A DNA stretch of 64,000 nucleotides, from the NCBI GenBank assembly GCA_013289585.1, contig JABCZR010000007.1:62001-126000 (forward strand). Direction: 5' to 3'. The notes beneath the pieces are model-generated. The model did not search any database. It was given only the letters and a program-made list of their open reading frames with translations, and had not been told where the DNA came from. Made by a program: the position numbers and the translations under genes. Shown here piece by piece: positions 35,901 to 45,514 of the stretch (the first letter of the stretch is position 1; each line of letters opens with the position of its first letter). Source of the DNA: Acidobacteriota bacterium. Its GTDB lineage: Bacteria > Acidobacteriota > Terriglobia > Acidiferrales > UBA7541.

Positions 35901-38900
35901 TTAGAAATTGATCTTCAGGGCATATTGAATCTGCCTGAAGCCATTTTCACGCACGTCCAGCGTCCTTCCAAAGTTGGAACCTGGATTTGGAACGGCCGAA
36001 AGGATCTGCGTAGCTCCAACCAATACTCCCTGAGCGTTCGGCGTCACTACGTGGCCGCTCGCGTCGCCATAGACGATGGTATTAAAACCAAGCGTTTGGT
36101 TGTTAATGACGTCCTGGGCGCTATATAGGGGGTGGTTGAACAGGTTGAAGAACTCCATGCGGAACTGCGCCGAGATGCGCTCCGTAATCTTGAAGTTCTT
36201 GTGAAGACTGAAGTCCACGTTCCGTGTGTTTGGCCCGAGGCAGGTGCCGATGCCGGCATTGCCGACCTGGCCCAGCTGGTAGCCGTTCACCGTGAACATG
36301 TTCGGGTTGATGAACTGTTGCGAACTCATGCCACTTGTGTGGCAAGGTTGGCCCGCGACGCGATCGGGCCGATCCACGGCAGCGGCGCTTCCTATGCCTA
36401 CTCCAGCGGGGTCAGAGAGACCCTGGACGCCGTTGAGCAAGGTGGAGATGGAAGGCCCACTGGCGACAGTGACGATAGCGGCCGTTTGCCACCCGCCGAG
36501 CGTTGACCGGACAAAAGTGCTCTTGTTCTGAAGACTCGGCAGGTCATAGGCCACGTTGGCGGAGAAGAGCTGAGGGTGATTCAAAATGTCCGGCCCCCAA
36601 CTGGAGTGAAGGTTATAGGCGTCCACATTGAAAGGCGGCGAATCGATCTGCTGCGAATCGGAGAGTAGCTTCGAATAGGTGTATGCCGCCTGGAACGTCC
36701 CGTTGTTGTGAAGGAAACGCATGTTGTAGAACGCTTGCAGCGCCTGGTAGTCCGAGTTGCTGGAGTGGGTATAGTACTTAATGGCGTTGTTAGCCACCGC
36801 GGCGCCGAAAGGCCTGAGCGAGGAGAGTAGCGCTCCCGCGTTTGCTGCCGTAGAGTTCTCATTCTGGACGTAAGTCAAGCGGTTCGGATCCATCACGGCA
36901 TTGACGTCCGTGATGGCCTCCCAGTGCAGGTTCTTATGGCCGACGTAGGCCACTTCCAGTTTCGCATCCTTGATGATCTCACGCTGCACAGAGACGTTCC
37001 ATTGCCAGCTGTTCGGAACTTTGTTGCTGGTTGACTGGCCGTCCTGCACAGTGCCGAGGCCCTGACCGAAACAGTTGGGCGTGCAAGCTGGCAATTGGTT
37101 TGTATTATCGAGGAAACGCCCGTTTCCATTGACGCTGCTAAATGCCGGGTTAAACGGGGGATTGTTTCCGGCAAGCTGCAGGGGCCACAAACGGTCACGG
37201 TTAAAGTACTGTCCGCCGCCCGCACGGATGGCCCACCTTCCGCTTCCTGTGGGATCCCAAGCGATACCTACACGAGGAGCAAATAAGTGATAGTTGCTAT
37301 TCATGAGCGCGCGATTAGGACCGGCTACACCGCCCTGACCCGCTGGGCAAGGGTTTGCGGCCAAGCCTGGCGAGTAGAGCAAACCGTTGCAAGAGGCATT
37401 TCCCAAGGCGGGATCGAAAGCCGTGGGGTTGAATAACGTGTACTGGTCATTGGAGAGATAAACAGGCGGCAGGAAGGAGTAGCGCACGCCGTAATCGAGA
37501 GTTAGACGAGGGGTCAAGCGCCAATTGTCGGTGGCGTAGAACTCCAAGTCATGCCAGACATTTCGCACTTTGAAGATGTCCTGGCTCTCGCTCCAGCCAA
37601 CGGCCATGTTTACGAGTTCTAGGTCGGCGAGTCCGAACTGAGTCGACTCGGGCGTGCCCTTAAATCCATTGTAGCCTATGCCACCACCAAGGGTTCCAAA
37701 CTCGGCGTTGGCCGCCTGTTCCGCCTTGTAGTTACGGCTGTAGAGGCCACCAAATTTAATCGTGTGCTTGCCTTTGGCCTTGGAAAAATCGTCCTGCCAG
37801 GTATAGAGATCCTGCTGGTTCTGCCAGGGAGCAATGGTCCAGACGCTGGGGAGGCCGCAGCAGTTGATCCACACTGCAGGCCCATTGGTACCGTAGGTCT
37901 TGCCCGAGAGGGGAAAGAAAGTCGGAATGGTTTCGTTGAGCTTTTGATTGAGCCCAGGATCCGTGCCTGCCGGAGTGATGGTAATGCGGTTGGCAGAATA
38001 GGAGAACGTGAAGTCGTTCACCATAGTAGCGCCGAAGGTTTTGCTGAGCTTGCCAATGACGATGCGTCCCGGCTGTGACCATGCCTGACCGATGGGGCCG
38101 AGGTTGTTATTCCCCCAGCCAAAGCCGCCGTCGGGAGGTCCGAGCGTCCAAGTGTCATTGGTAAAGCGCATCATGGCGGTCAGGGTCTTGGTGAGGTTGA
38201 TGTCGCCACGGACGTTTTCTTCGCGCCAGTTGGTCGGTACACCAAAGTTCTGGGTAAAATTTGTAGTCGCGCAGGGATTCGTGTTGGTCGGGTTCGGATA
38301 AGCTTGTAGAACAACCTGTGCGGCCGGGCTCAGCGCAGTAGTATTGAATACGTTTGGTGCTGAAAAGATAGTTGGGGAGGCGCCGACAGGGACCTGCAGA
38401 TTGATGGGTTGCCCTGCGCTGTTCGAAGGCCAGCCGAGCTGAGAAACGGCGTTCGGACAAGCCGCAATGGCGCTGAAATCACCGGCCTTTTCCGCGACCG
38501 TGGGGACGCGATTGCTGGTCGTCTCTCCCTCAATCATCTTGTTCCATTCCTGGGACCAGAAGAAGAAGATCTTGTCCTTCTTGATGGGACCGCCGATGGT
38601 ATAACCAAAGTCATTGCGGCGAAGTTCGTTCTTCACGCATGGAATGCCGGCCGACAGGCATCCGGACTTGGTAAAGGTATTGAAGGTGTTCAGCGCATCG
38701 TTGCGGCCGAAATAGTAAACATTTCCGTGGAAAGCGTTGTAACCACGCTTGGTGACGATACTGATCTGTCCGCCAGCGGACTGGCCAAATTGGGCGCTGT
38801 AACTATTGCGTTCAATTTTGAACTCATCAATGGCATCGACGGAGGGGAAAACCAGGATGGTGCGGTTCGAACCGACGTCATTATTATGAGCGCCGTCCAC

Positions 38901-39527
38901 CAGCCACAGGTTCGCGTTCACCGCGCCGCCGCTGATGGAAATGTCCGACCCGCCTTTGAGGCCCTTGGCCTGGGCGCTGAAGCCCTCGCCGGGAACCACG
39001 CCGGGGACCATAAGGACGAGCTCCATAAAGTTGCGGCCGTTCAGAGGAAGCTCGGCTACCTGAGCGCCCTGAACCAAACCGGTGAGGTCGCCGGAAGTGG
39101 TGTCCACCTGGAGCCCGTTGGCTTCCACGGTGACTTGCTCGCTAACCGCGCCAATCTTGAGCGAGACATTGAAGACCAGACTGTCGGCGGTGTGCAGAAC
39201 GATCCCGGTCTCCTCCGCTGCCTTAAAGCCTGGGTGCGAGACGCGGAGCGTGTAAGCGCCGATGGGCAGGTCCGGGTAAGTATAGACGCCGTCGGGCCCT
39301 GTGGTGACCGTTCGAGTGAAGTTCGCGGCGGGATTACTCACAGTGACTTCTGCACCAGCGACCACGGCGCCCTGCTCGTCGGTCACGGCACCACGGAGTG
39401 CAGCGGTGACGCGTTGCGCGCGAGCCGGGAGCGAGGCGCAGAGGAAAAACGCAAGAACGCCAAGTAGCGAGACAATTACGTGCAATTTGCGCGTTGCATT
39501 GATTCTATTCGAAGATTGAATCTTCAT
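35901..39527 (-). CDS. TonB-dependent receptor, Oar-like, with carboxypeptidase-regulatory domain (second copy)
   Basis: About 1208 residues. ATG 39525-39527 has GAGGGG 7 bases upstream and yields a signal peptide (LHVIVSLLGVLAFFLCASLPARAQ). The N-terminal carboxypeptidase-regulatory domain reads VTAALRGAVTDEQGAVVAGAEV (about 35-120). The plug carries LPLNGRNFMELVLMVPGVVPG near residue 155, and the barrel ends FRQIQYALKINF with a terminal Phe. It is the same family as the receptor at 14.5 kb but differs widely in the barrel, so the ligand is probably different. It is divergent from a LacI-family regulator with a structured control region between them, and has a very strong terminator. Regulation by that LacI protein is inferred. 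Confidence 0.92.
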   Translation of the reverse strand: MKIQSSNRINATRKLHVIVSLLGVLAFFLCASLPARAQRVTAALRGAVTDEQGAVVAGAEVTVSNPAANFTRTVTTGPDGVYTYPDLPIGAYTLRVSHPGFKAAEETGIVLHTADSLVFNVSLKIGAVSEQVTVEANGLQVDTTSGDLTGLVQGAQVAELPLNGRNFMELVLMVPGVVPGEGFSAQAKGLKGGSDISISGGAVNANLWLVDGAHNNDVGSNRTILVFPSVDAIDEFKIERNSYSAQFGQSAGGQISIVTKRGYNAFHGNVYYFGRNDALNTFNTFTKSGCLSAGIPCVKNELRRNDFGYTIGGPIKKDKIFFFWSQEWNKMIEGETTSNRVPTVAEKAGDFSAIAACPNAVSQLGWPSNSAGQPINLQVPVGASPTIFSAPNVFNTTALSPAAQVVLQAYPNPTNTNPCATTNFTQNFGVPTNWREENVRGDINLTKTLTAMMRFTNDTWTLGPPDGGFGWGNNNLGPIGQAWSQPGRIVIGKLSKTFGATMVNDFTFSYSANRITITPAGTDPGLNQKLNETIPTFFPLSGKTYGTNGPAVWINCCGLPSVWTIAPWQNQQDLYTWQDDFSKAKGKHTIKFGGLYSRNYKAEQAANAEFGTLGGGIGYNGFKGTPESTQFGLADLELVNMAVGWSESQDIFKVRNVWHDLEFYATDNWRLTPRLTLDYGVRYSFLPPVYLSNDQYTLFNPTAFDPALGNASCNGLLYSPGLAANPCPAGQGGVAGPNRALMNSNYHLFAPRVGIAWDPTGSGRWAIRAGGGQYFNRDRLWPLQLAGNNPPFNPAFSSVNGNGRFLDNTNQLPACTPNCFGQGLGTVQDGQSTSNKVPNSWQWNVSVQREIIKDAKLEVAYVGHKNLHWEAITDVNAVMDPNRLTYVQNENSTAANAGALLSSLRPFGAAVANNAIKYYTHSSNSDYQALQAFYNMRFLHNNGTFQAAYTYSKLLSDSQQIDSPPFNVDAYNLHSSWGPDILNHPQLFSANVAYDLPSLQNKSTFVRSTLGGWQTAAIVTVASGPSISTLLNGVQGLSDPAGVGIGSAAAVDRPDRVAGQPCHTSGMSSQQFINPNMFTVNGYQLGQVGNAGIGTCLGPNTRNVDFSLHKNFKITERISAQFRMEFFNLFNHPLYSAQDVINNQTLGFNTIVYGDASGHVVTPNAQGVLVGATQILSAVPNPGSNFGRTLDVRENGFRQIQYALKINF

Positions 39528-39649
39528 TCGTTTACCCCTCGAGGAAAAGTATTCACGGAAAAGCTCTAAATCCGCGCGCTGCATCCGCTAGCCGAGGACT
39601 TAACTCCGTCGCCGCCCACCAAAATTAACGATATTGGACCCAAACCCCC

Positions 39650-39674
39650 AAAGCACTACGGGACGTAATGCTTT
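39650..39674 (-). promoter_or_regulatory. 25-base near-perfect palindrome, operator candidate
   Basis: Arms AAAGCACTACG (39650-39660) and CGTAATGCTTT (39664-39674) pair at 10 of 11 positions around GGA. It lies just downstream of the predicted transcription start of the receptor, a standard repressor site; it could also fold in the mRNA leader. Confidence 0.55.
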
Positions 39675-39686
39675 TCTACTACGGGG

Positions 39687-39715
39687 TTTTTAGACCATAG
39701 CGGAAACGTTGTCAA
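39687..39715 (-). promoter_or_regulatory. Sigma70-type promoter of the second TonB receptor
   Basis: On the minus strand TTGACA (39710-39715) is followed after 17 bases by TAAAAA (39687-39692), four of six -10 positions. The spacer contains AACGTT with a central CG, a possible extra LacI-type half-site pair. Confidence 0.5.
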
Positions 39716-39719
39716 GCAG

Positions 39720-39755
39720 AAATAATGATATTCTAAACAAAAATAATGATATTCT
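39720..39755 (-). repeat. Two 15-base direct repeats spaced 21 bases, upstream of the promoter
   Basis: AAATAATGATATTCT occurs at 39720-39734 and exactly again at 39741-39755. The 21-base period equals two helical turns, so both sites face the same side of the helix. They lie directly upstream of the receptor's -35 element, an activator-like position. Confidence 0.7.
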
Positions 39756-40022
39756 CCCTCCTCGCCAAGGGGCGGAAGGCGAGGACGCTTCTCTTGAATT
39801 ACGGATTCAGGCTGACTTTCATCCCTATATTCATAGATTTGGGGTAATGGATGGAGGACGGTCGTTGACGACCCGTGCCAGCCATGATATTGGGTGCTGG
39901 GTCCAAGTTGCGGCAGGCTCGCGGTTTATGGGACAACGGGCACTCGGGGCGGTGCAGCCCGAAGGGAAGTATGCGGCCCGCCCCTCTATCCCGTTTTTGG
40001 AAGAATCTTGGAGGATTCGCAG

Positions 40023-41129
40023 ATGACTCCGCTGACCAAAGGGAAACCCATCCCGCGCAATTCGGACAAGGTTACCCTCAAGACGATCGCGGAGCACCTG
40101 GGACTCACTGCGGGAACGGTCTCAGCGGCGCTAAATAATTCCCCCGCGGCGCAATCTATTCCTCAACACACCAAGAACCGGATTATCGCGGCCGCACAAG
40201 AATTGAACTACAGGCCGAATTTTTTTGCGCGCACGCTGCGACTGAAGCGGACGTACACGATCGGAGTGATCGCCGAAGAGATCGGCGATGCGTACGGCGC
40301 AATGGTGATCAGCGGGATTGAGGAATATCTCCGGCGGCACAATTTTTTCTTTCTCACGGTGATTCACCGGCACGACCCAAAGCTGTTGCAGACCTACTCA
40401 CAAATGCTTTTGACGCGCGGCGTCGAAGGGTTCATCACCACCGATACCTCACTGAAAGAAGCGCTTACGTTGCCGACAGTGGCGGTCGCCGGGCATGCGC
40501 GCATTGAAGGCGTAACCAACATCGTGCTGGATCATAAACGCGCGGCCAGGCTCGCTCTCGAACACCTGAAGGAGCTCGGGCACGAGGATATCGCGTTCAT
40601 CAAAGGGCAGACGATCAGTTCAGACTCTGCGGACCGATGGAGCGCGATTTGCGAAGTGGCGCAGGAACTGCACCTTCGTGTGCGGCCGGAGTTGACGGTG
40701 CAATTGGAGGGAACCGATTCGACGCCGGCGATCGGATATCCGTTCGCAAAGCAATTACTCGCGCGCAAACATCCTTTTACCGCGTTATTTGCCTACAACG
40801 ATATTTCAGCAATCGGTTCGATCTGGGCGATCACAGAAGCAGGCTTGCGCGTGCCGGAAGATATTTCGGTGGTAGGCTTCGACGATATACCAGGCGCGGC
40901 CTACGCCAATCCGGGACTGACCACGGTGCGGCAGCCGCTGGTCAAGATGGGGCAGATCGCGGCACAGACCGTGGTGGATCAAATTGAAGGGCGCGCCGGG
41001 TATGTTGCGGAGATTGCCATCGAGCCAGAGTTCGTGGTGCGCGAGTCGACCGGACCGGCGCCATCGCGGCATCTGAGGACTGTCGCGGGAGGCGCGCGGC
41101 ACGCGCAGCAGAGTCATCCTTCCGATTAG
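40023..41129 (+). CDS. LacI-family transcriptional regulator
   Basis: About 368 residues from ATG 40023, with GGAGG 8 bases upstream. The N-terminal helix-turn-helix is [21 protein letters not shown] at about residues 17-37, followed by the hinge region ([22 protein letters not shown]). The C-terminal half is a periplasmic-binding-type sensor domain: [22 protein letters not shown], then [17 protein letters not shown] and [22 protein letters not shown], the usual LacI/GalR signature. Such proteins bind palindromic operators and respond to sugars. It is transcribed away from the second TonB receptor, its most likely target; the LacI-type site at 14.3 kb may be another. Confidence 0.92.
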   Translation: MTPLTKGKPIPRNSDKVTLKTIAEHLGLTAGTVSAALNNSPAAQSIPQHTKNRIIAAAQELNYRPNFFARTLRLKRTYTIGVIAEEIGDAYGAMVISGIEEYLRRHNFFFLTVIHRHDPKLLQTYSQMLLTRGVEGFITTDTSLKEALTLPTVAVAGHARIEGVTNIVLDHKRAARLALEHLKELGHEDIAFIKGQTISSDSADRWSAICEVAQELHLRVRPELTVQLEGTDSTPAIGYPFAKQLLARKHPFTALFAYNDISAIGSIWAITEAGLRVPEDISVVGFDDIPGAAYANPGLTTVRQPLVKMGQIAAQTVVDQIEGRAGYVAEIAIEPEFVVRESTGPAPSRHLRTVAGGARHAQQSHPSD

Positions 41130-41177
41130 GCGGTTCACTCACAACTGAAATTTTATAGTTGCGCGAGAGCGCGCTTT

Positions 41178-41214
41178 GCGGCGACCCATTCACCACATGC
41201 GAACGGGTCGCCGC
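41178..41214. terminator. Hairpin between convergent LacI and cytochrome genes
   Basis: GCGGCGACCC (41178-41187) pairs perfectly with GGGTCGCCGC (41205-41214). It sits between convergent stop codons, where a terminator is expected, but neither strand has a T-run. Confidence 0.4.
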
Positions 41215-41237
41215 CTGTCAGAGGTAACTCCGGCCGG

Positions 41238-42704
41238 TTACAGGGAACGCAGGAAGTTCAATAGATCCTGCTGCTGCTGAGGAGAGAGCCGCTTGAAGTT
41301 CTGGATCACTCCATTGGCTTCCGAGCCAGAGCTCGCGTGTTGCTGTATGGCGTCCACGAGATCCCGTGAGCGGCCATCGTGCAAGAAGAAAATACGCTGC
41401 CCGAGGCCCCACAGAGGCGCGGATCGGAACTCATCTGGCCCCGCACCGCCTTGCGAAACGCCGTCAGCCAAGTTGGCACCCATATGATGAACGAGCAAAT
41501 CGGAGAACAGGTTGGCATTGACCTGGCTCAAACCCGGCGTAAAGGATGATGGCGCAGTCTGCAATGTGGGCGTGTGGCAGAGAGCACATCCGATGGAGCC
41601 AAACACCCGGCTTCCATTTACAATCGATGTCGCGCCACCTGGATTGCTGGTCGACGGTTTGGGAGGAGCAAGGAGACGCATGAACATGGCAAACTGCACG
41701 ACATCGCTGGGGACTGCGGAGTTTGGAGAGGCCATGAAGTTGGTTGCGTCTTCCGGAGTGGGATTCAGCTTGCAATTTGGCGGAAGCCCGCCCTGCTGTG
41801 CTTCGTCAGGGCTAGCGCGCTCGTTCTGGAATAGCTCGTTGGTGACGCCCATTTCGACGTTGTAAGCCTCGCCGGCAAAGACTTCGAGAGACTTGTTCTG
41901 CGCCTTCCAGCCGAAGCGTGCAATCGCGCCGTCGTTGCCGTCGCGGTTGGGATGGCCGGAAATGCCGAGGAATTGCTTCTGGCGTTCGCTTGATTCCATG
42001 TTGAGAAGGATCGCCTCGTCTGAAATATTTTCAATCAAACCGGTTCCAAAAACGGGAGTGGGGATGCGGAAGATGACGTTATTCAGCGCGAGATTGTGCG
42101 CGAAGTCGGGCTGCTTGATCGCGCAAGTACCCGCATCCCCTCGGCCGGAAATGACGAACAGGTCGTGGACTCCGCCATCAGGGGTACTGCTGAGCAAGCC
42201 GTTCCGGTTCAGGAAGAATTTGAAGCGCGCTTCGCGGACGGGGCCGTCCGGGGTGATGAAGGATGGAAGCGAATTTTGACCGTTCTGGCCGTTCAGATTG
42301 TAGACGAGAGTTTCGGGGTTTGGCCCGAGGAAGGGATAGTCGGTAGTACTCGGGCTGGTGCCGCCGACGGCCGGCTGCGCATGGCAGCTTGAGCATTGAT
42401 TGGTGTTAAAACGGGGCCCGAGACCGATCCCGCCGGACTGTCCGCTTACCGCTTCAACGGCCTGAAAGCGCATCTGGCCGTTCATAAAGAAATCGGGTGC
42501 GCCCGGAGTGGTTGCAACGGAATCCATCGGGTTGCCGGAGTCAACAGCGCCGCCGCGTACTCCAGGATCGCGAACGGCGAGTTGACCGACCATGACAGTC
42601 GCCGACGATACAACCGAAAGAAACAAAACGCTGAGGGCCAACTTACTCTTGTAACGAACGCTACCGGTACTCTTTGTGCGCCTAACCACAGAACGTGGAA
42701 ACAT
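41238..42704 (-). CDS. Di-haem oxidoreductase family protein (DUF1111 type)
   Basis: About 488 residues. ATG 42702-42704 has GAGGAG 7 bases upstream; the longer frame to 42800 lacks support. A hydrophobic N-terminal segment (LALSVLFLSVVSSATVMVGQL) exports it. Two CxxCH haem c sites are present: CSSCH in the first third and CALCH in the last third. The C-terminal SAPLWGLGQRIFFLHDGRSRDL and SPQQQQDLLNFLRSL are hallmarks of the family formerly called DUF1111 or thiol oxidoreductase, related to MauG-type di-haem proteins. It would act in periplasmic electron transfer. It might accept electrons from the sugar dehydrogenases, but there is no linkage evidence. Confidence 0.88.
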   Translation of the reverse strand: MFPRSVVRRTKSTGSVRYKSKLALSVLFLSVVSSATVMVGQLAVRDPGVRGGAVDSGNPMDSVATTPGAPDFFMNGQMRFQAVEAVSGQSGGIGLGPRFNTNQCSSCHAQPAVGGTSPSTTDYPFLGPNPETLVYNLNGQNGQNSLPSFITPDGPVREARFKFFLNRNGLLSSTPDGGVHDLFVISGRGDAGTCAIKQPDFAHNLALNNVIFRIPTPVFGTGLIENISDEAILLNMESSERQKQFLGISGHPNRDGNDGAIARFGWKAQNKSLEVFAGEAYNVEMGVTNELFQNERASPDEAQQGGLPPNCKLNPTPEDATNFMASPNSAVPSDVVQFAMFMRLLAPPKPSTSNPGGATSIVNGSRVFGSIGCALCHTPTLQTAPSSFTPGLSQVNANLFSDLLVHHMGANLADGVSQGGAGPDEFRSAPLWGLGQRIFFLHDGRSRDLVDAIQQHASSGSEANGVIQNFKRLSPQQQQDLLNFLRSL

Positions 42705-43057
42705 GGATCCGCTCCTCTTCCTAAGGGACAAAAAGCGCGGTGGCCCTCGGAGCAATGGCTCCGGGCTGGCAATGGACACACGTCGGGCTTTCGATCTCAT
42801 TCGAACGGCAGAGCGCCTGGATTGGCCTGGGTGTGGTTCGGACTGACTGTCCGAATTTGAAAATCCTTGCGTCGAGCTGGGTTGCTGTGGGCGACAAACT
42901 ATTGCAGTGCGTGAATGGCGTCACCTGTCCGGAGGGATAGATTTAGGACAGTTCCAAGAGGTGGCTGGAAGCTGGCCGCGTATGCGCCTGAGCCAAAACG
43001 AATTTCTACGGTTTCCAAACGGCGCGATACGGTCGCACAAAGAATTCACCGCCGCGT
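42705..43057. other. Intergenic region, no gene recognised
   Basis: 353 bases between the cytochrome gene and the hybrid kinase. Several short frames on both strands lack ribosome sites and family features. A 7-base inverted repeat, TTCGGAC (42837-42843) with GTCCGAA (42849-42855), is the only structure noticed. Confidence 0.5.
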
Positions 43058-44983
43058 TCAGGAGACCTGTTCTACCTCGTCAAGGACCTGGCGGACTCTG
43101 CGCAAAAGAATCTCGCGAGTAAAAGGCTTTTCAAGCAACGGCGCTTCGCTTGTGAGAATACCCGATTGCACGATTCCGTCATTCGAATAGCCGGACATGA
43201 AGAGCACCCTCGTCGCCGGGCGAAGACTCGTCACTTGCTGGGCAAGTTGTTTGCCTCCCATTCCCGGCATGATGACGTCGGTTAGGAGGAGATGAATCGT
43301 TCCGGCAAAGGCACTGGCAATCCTAAGAGCTTCCTTGCCATTCTCAGCGTCGAGCACGGCATAGCCGCTGCTTTTCAAGAGTTCCTTGGCGAGGGTGCGC
43401 AAGGACTCCGCGTTCTCTACCAATAAGACTGTTTCGGTTCCCCGGCGGGCTTCCGGACGGGAATTCTCGAAGGGCAGAGGCGTGGCGGGGTTATCAACAC
43501 GAGGAAGATAGACCTTGATGGTCGTGCCCTGGCCCGGTTCGCTGTATACCCAAATGAATCCCCCGCTCTGCTTGACGATTCCATAAACGGAGGCGAGCCC
43601 CAAGCCCGTGCCTTTGCCGAGCTCCTTGGTGGTGTAAAAGGGCTCGAAGATGCGGCTCTGAGTTTCCTCGTCCATGCCGCAGCCATTATCGGTGACGGAA
43701 AGCACAACGTAGTTGCCTGCCGGAACAATGGCGCGCTTGGACCGAGCGCCTTCTTCCAGGTCGACGTTGGACGTGGCGATGGTGAGTTTCCCGGACGTGG
43801 GCATAGCGTCGCGGGCATTGAGAACCAGATTCAACAGCACCTGTTCCATTTGAACCGGATCCACGCGCACGTGGCGGAGCTGCGGGTTCAACGACGTAAA
43901 TAACTCGATATGGCCGCCCACGAGGCGTCCCATCAACTTTTGCGTTTCGAGAACGACGCCGTTCAGATCCAAAACTCGAGGGTGGAACACCTGCTTGCGG
44001 CTGAATGCAAGGAGCTGGCGTGTCAGAGAAGATGCGCTGTCCACCGCCTTCTTGATCTGCGCCAGATTCCTGAAGGCAGGATGATCCGATTCCAATCGTT
44101 CGGACATGAGTTCGGTGTGCCCGCTGATGACGCAGAACAGATTGTTAAAATCGTGGGCCAAGCCTCCGGAGAGACGTCCGATGGCTTCCAATTTCTGAGC
44201 TTGCTGGACCATGTTTTCAAGATGGCGGCGTTCGGTAACATCGCGCGCGATGCCTTGCACGCCTTCCTTGCGGCCGTTCGAACGGATCAGGCGCGCGCTT
44301 ACCTGGAGGAGCACTTTGCGCCCGTCCTTGCGTTGCATGCTGATTTCAAAATGCTGCAATGGCTCTTCATTGACGATACGCTGCATCATCTGGCTGCAGA
44401 GGTTTAGGTGTTCCGGAGCGACGAGGCTCTTTATGTTAATTTGGCGCGCTTCGCTCCTGGACCACCCCAATACGTCTTCGGCGGACTTGTTCAGAAAAGT
44501 GACATTCCCTTCGAGATCAAGCGTAAAGAGAATGTCTTTGGTGTTTTCGAGAAGCTCATGAAAGCGCTCCTCCGACTGGCGAGCCGCAGCCTCGGCACGA
44601 GTGCGCTCGATGGCGTATTTCAGGGATTTTTGGAGCAGTTCGCTGCTCAGGTTTTCCTTCACCAGATATTCTGCGGCACCTACTTCCAGAACGCGGTGGC
44701 CCAGCGCATGGTCACTGACGGGAACCAGGGCAAGAATCGGCAAGGAATTGAACTGCGAGTGTAGCTCCCTCAGGCGGGCGAGTCCGGCACCGTTCAGAGA
44801 ATGCATGTCGAGTAGCAGCGCGTCCACGCTCTCGAAAACAAGACTGGGCACGACACCTTGCCCAGATTTGGCCAGCACAATCTGGAATGGCGAATTCTGA
44901 TGGTTCTCCAGCATGCCGCATATGTTTTGGGTTGAGGAAGAATCATTCTCCATGACCAGGATTCTGTATAAAGTTGGCTCCAT
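43058..44983 (-). CDS. Hybrid sensor histidine kinase, REC-PAS-HisKA-HATPase-REC
   Basis: About 641 residues from ATG 44981-44983; the longer frame to 45088 would run into the upstream gene. Order: N-terminal receiver-like domain (YRILVMENDSSSTQNICGML), PAS (ERFHELLENTKDILFTLDLEG), HisKA with phospho-acceptor His in GLAHDFNNLFCVISGH, HATPase_c with N, G1 and G2 boxes (LNLVLNARDAM, VTDNGCGM, GKGTGLGLASVYG), and a C-terminal receiver (VLLVENAESLRTLAKELL, with phospho-Asp in LLTDVIMPGMGG). No membrane segment, so it is cytoplasmic. It follows a single receiver gene after 19 bases. Input signal unknown. Confidence 0.9.
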   Translation of the reverse strand: MEPTLYRILVMENDSSSTQNICGMLENHQNSPFQIVLAKSGQGVVPSLVFESVDALLLDMHSLNGAGLARLRELHSQFNSLPILALVPVSDHALGHRVLEVGAAEYLVKENLSSELLQKSLKYAIERTRAEAAARQSEERFHELLENTKDILFTLDLEGNVTFLNKSAEDVLGWSRSEARQINIKSLVAPEHLNLCSQMMQRIVNEEPLQHFEISMQRKDGRKVLLQVSARLIRSNGRKEGVQGIARDVTERRHLENMVQQAQKLEAIGRLSGGLAHDFNNLFCVISGHTELMSERLESDHPAFRNLAQIKKAVDSASSLTRQLLAFSRKQVFHPRVLDLNGVVLETQKLMGRLVGGHIELFTSLNPQLRHVRVDPVQMEQVLLNLVLNARDAMPTSGKLTIATSNVDLEEGARSKRAIVPAGNYVVLSVTDNGCGMDEETQSRIFEPFYTTKELGKGTGLGLASVYGIVKQSGGFIWVYSEPGQGTTIKVYLPRVDNPATPLPFENSRPEARRGTETVLLVENAESLRTLAKELLKSSGYAVLDAENGKEALRIASAFAGTIHLLLTDVIMPGMGGKQLAQQVTSLRPATRVLFMSGYSNDGIVQSGILTSEAPLLEKPFTREILLRRVRQVLDEVEQVS

Positions 44984-45002
44984 AACTTCGTCTTGCCTTT
45001 CC

Positions 45003-45392
45003 TTACGAATGCTGCGGGAAAAGTCTGCGAACCTCCTGCATGAGTTTCTCCGGCATTTGACTCTTTTCCACAAAGCCGTCAGCTCCACTACGCATGCATT
45101 CCTCGCGGAGTGAAAGACCGCTCAATTCCGAAAAAATGAGGATGCGCATTTTTGGGAAGACGCGGCGCAGCTCCGAACTGGCTTCAAATCCATTCTTCTG
45201 GGGCATGCTCAGGTCGGCAAGCACGAGGTCGGGACGGAAGCGCTCGGCTTGCTGCAAGACGTGTTCGCCATCGCGGGCGGTGCCAACGACATCGAACTCA
45301 CCCGCATATTCAAGGTAGCGACAAACGGAACGTAGAGCGGTCGGGGAGTCATCGGCAACCAAGACGCGAATACGGCGACTGCTGAACTCCAT
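45003..45392 (-). CDS. Single-domain response regulator (receiver only)
   Basis: About 129 residues, one CheY-like receiver domain: RVLVADDSPTALRSV with the acidic pocket, phospho-Asp in DLVLADLSMPQKNG, and the Lys of GFVEKSQMPEKL. No output domain, so it probably passes phosphate to or takes it from the hybrid kinase next to it. AGGAG lies 8 bases before ATG 45390-45392; the GTG 9 bases upstream is too close to this site. The kinase starts 19 bases downstream. Confidence 0.88.
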   Translation of the reverse strand: MEFSSRRIRVLVADDSPTALRSVCRYLEYAGEFDVVGTARDGEHVLQQAERFRPDLVLADLSMPQKNGFEASSELRRVFPKMRILIFSELSGLSLREECMRSGADGFVEKSQMPEKLMQEVRRLFPQHS

Positions 45393-45514
45393 GACACACA
45401 CTCCTGGTAAGGCAGAGGCGTTCGAATTTGGTCCATTTAGTGTGCATTTTCGGGAGCAGGTTTTAAATTCGGCCGATTCCCTAGGGAATTCGTTGTAGGG
45501 CGGAGGAGGGGTTT

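Larger units (their letters stand above)
39528..40022 (-). other. Regulatory region between TonB receptor and LacI regulator
   Basis: 495 bases without a gene. Reading from the LacI side it holds two 15-base direct repeats, a TTGACA promoter for the receptor and a 25-base palindrome in the receptor leader, each listed separately. A frame open from 39894 runs into the regulator but the part before 40023 looks non-coding. Confidence 0.6.

Noticed and set aside
39894-40022. N-terminal extension of the LacI regulator
   Set aside because: No ribosome site at 39894, and GGAGG is well spaced before ATG 40023, directly ahead of the helix-turn-helix.
41238-42704. The di-haem protein as dedicated electron acceptor of the GMC enzymes
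   Set aside because: It lies 13 kb away, in its own transcription unit; no sequence link to the dehydrogenases was found.
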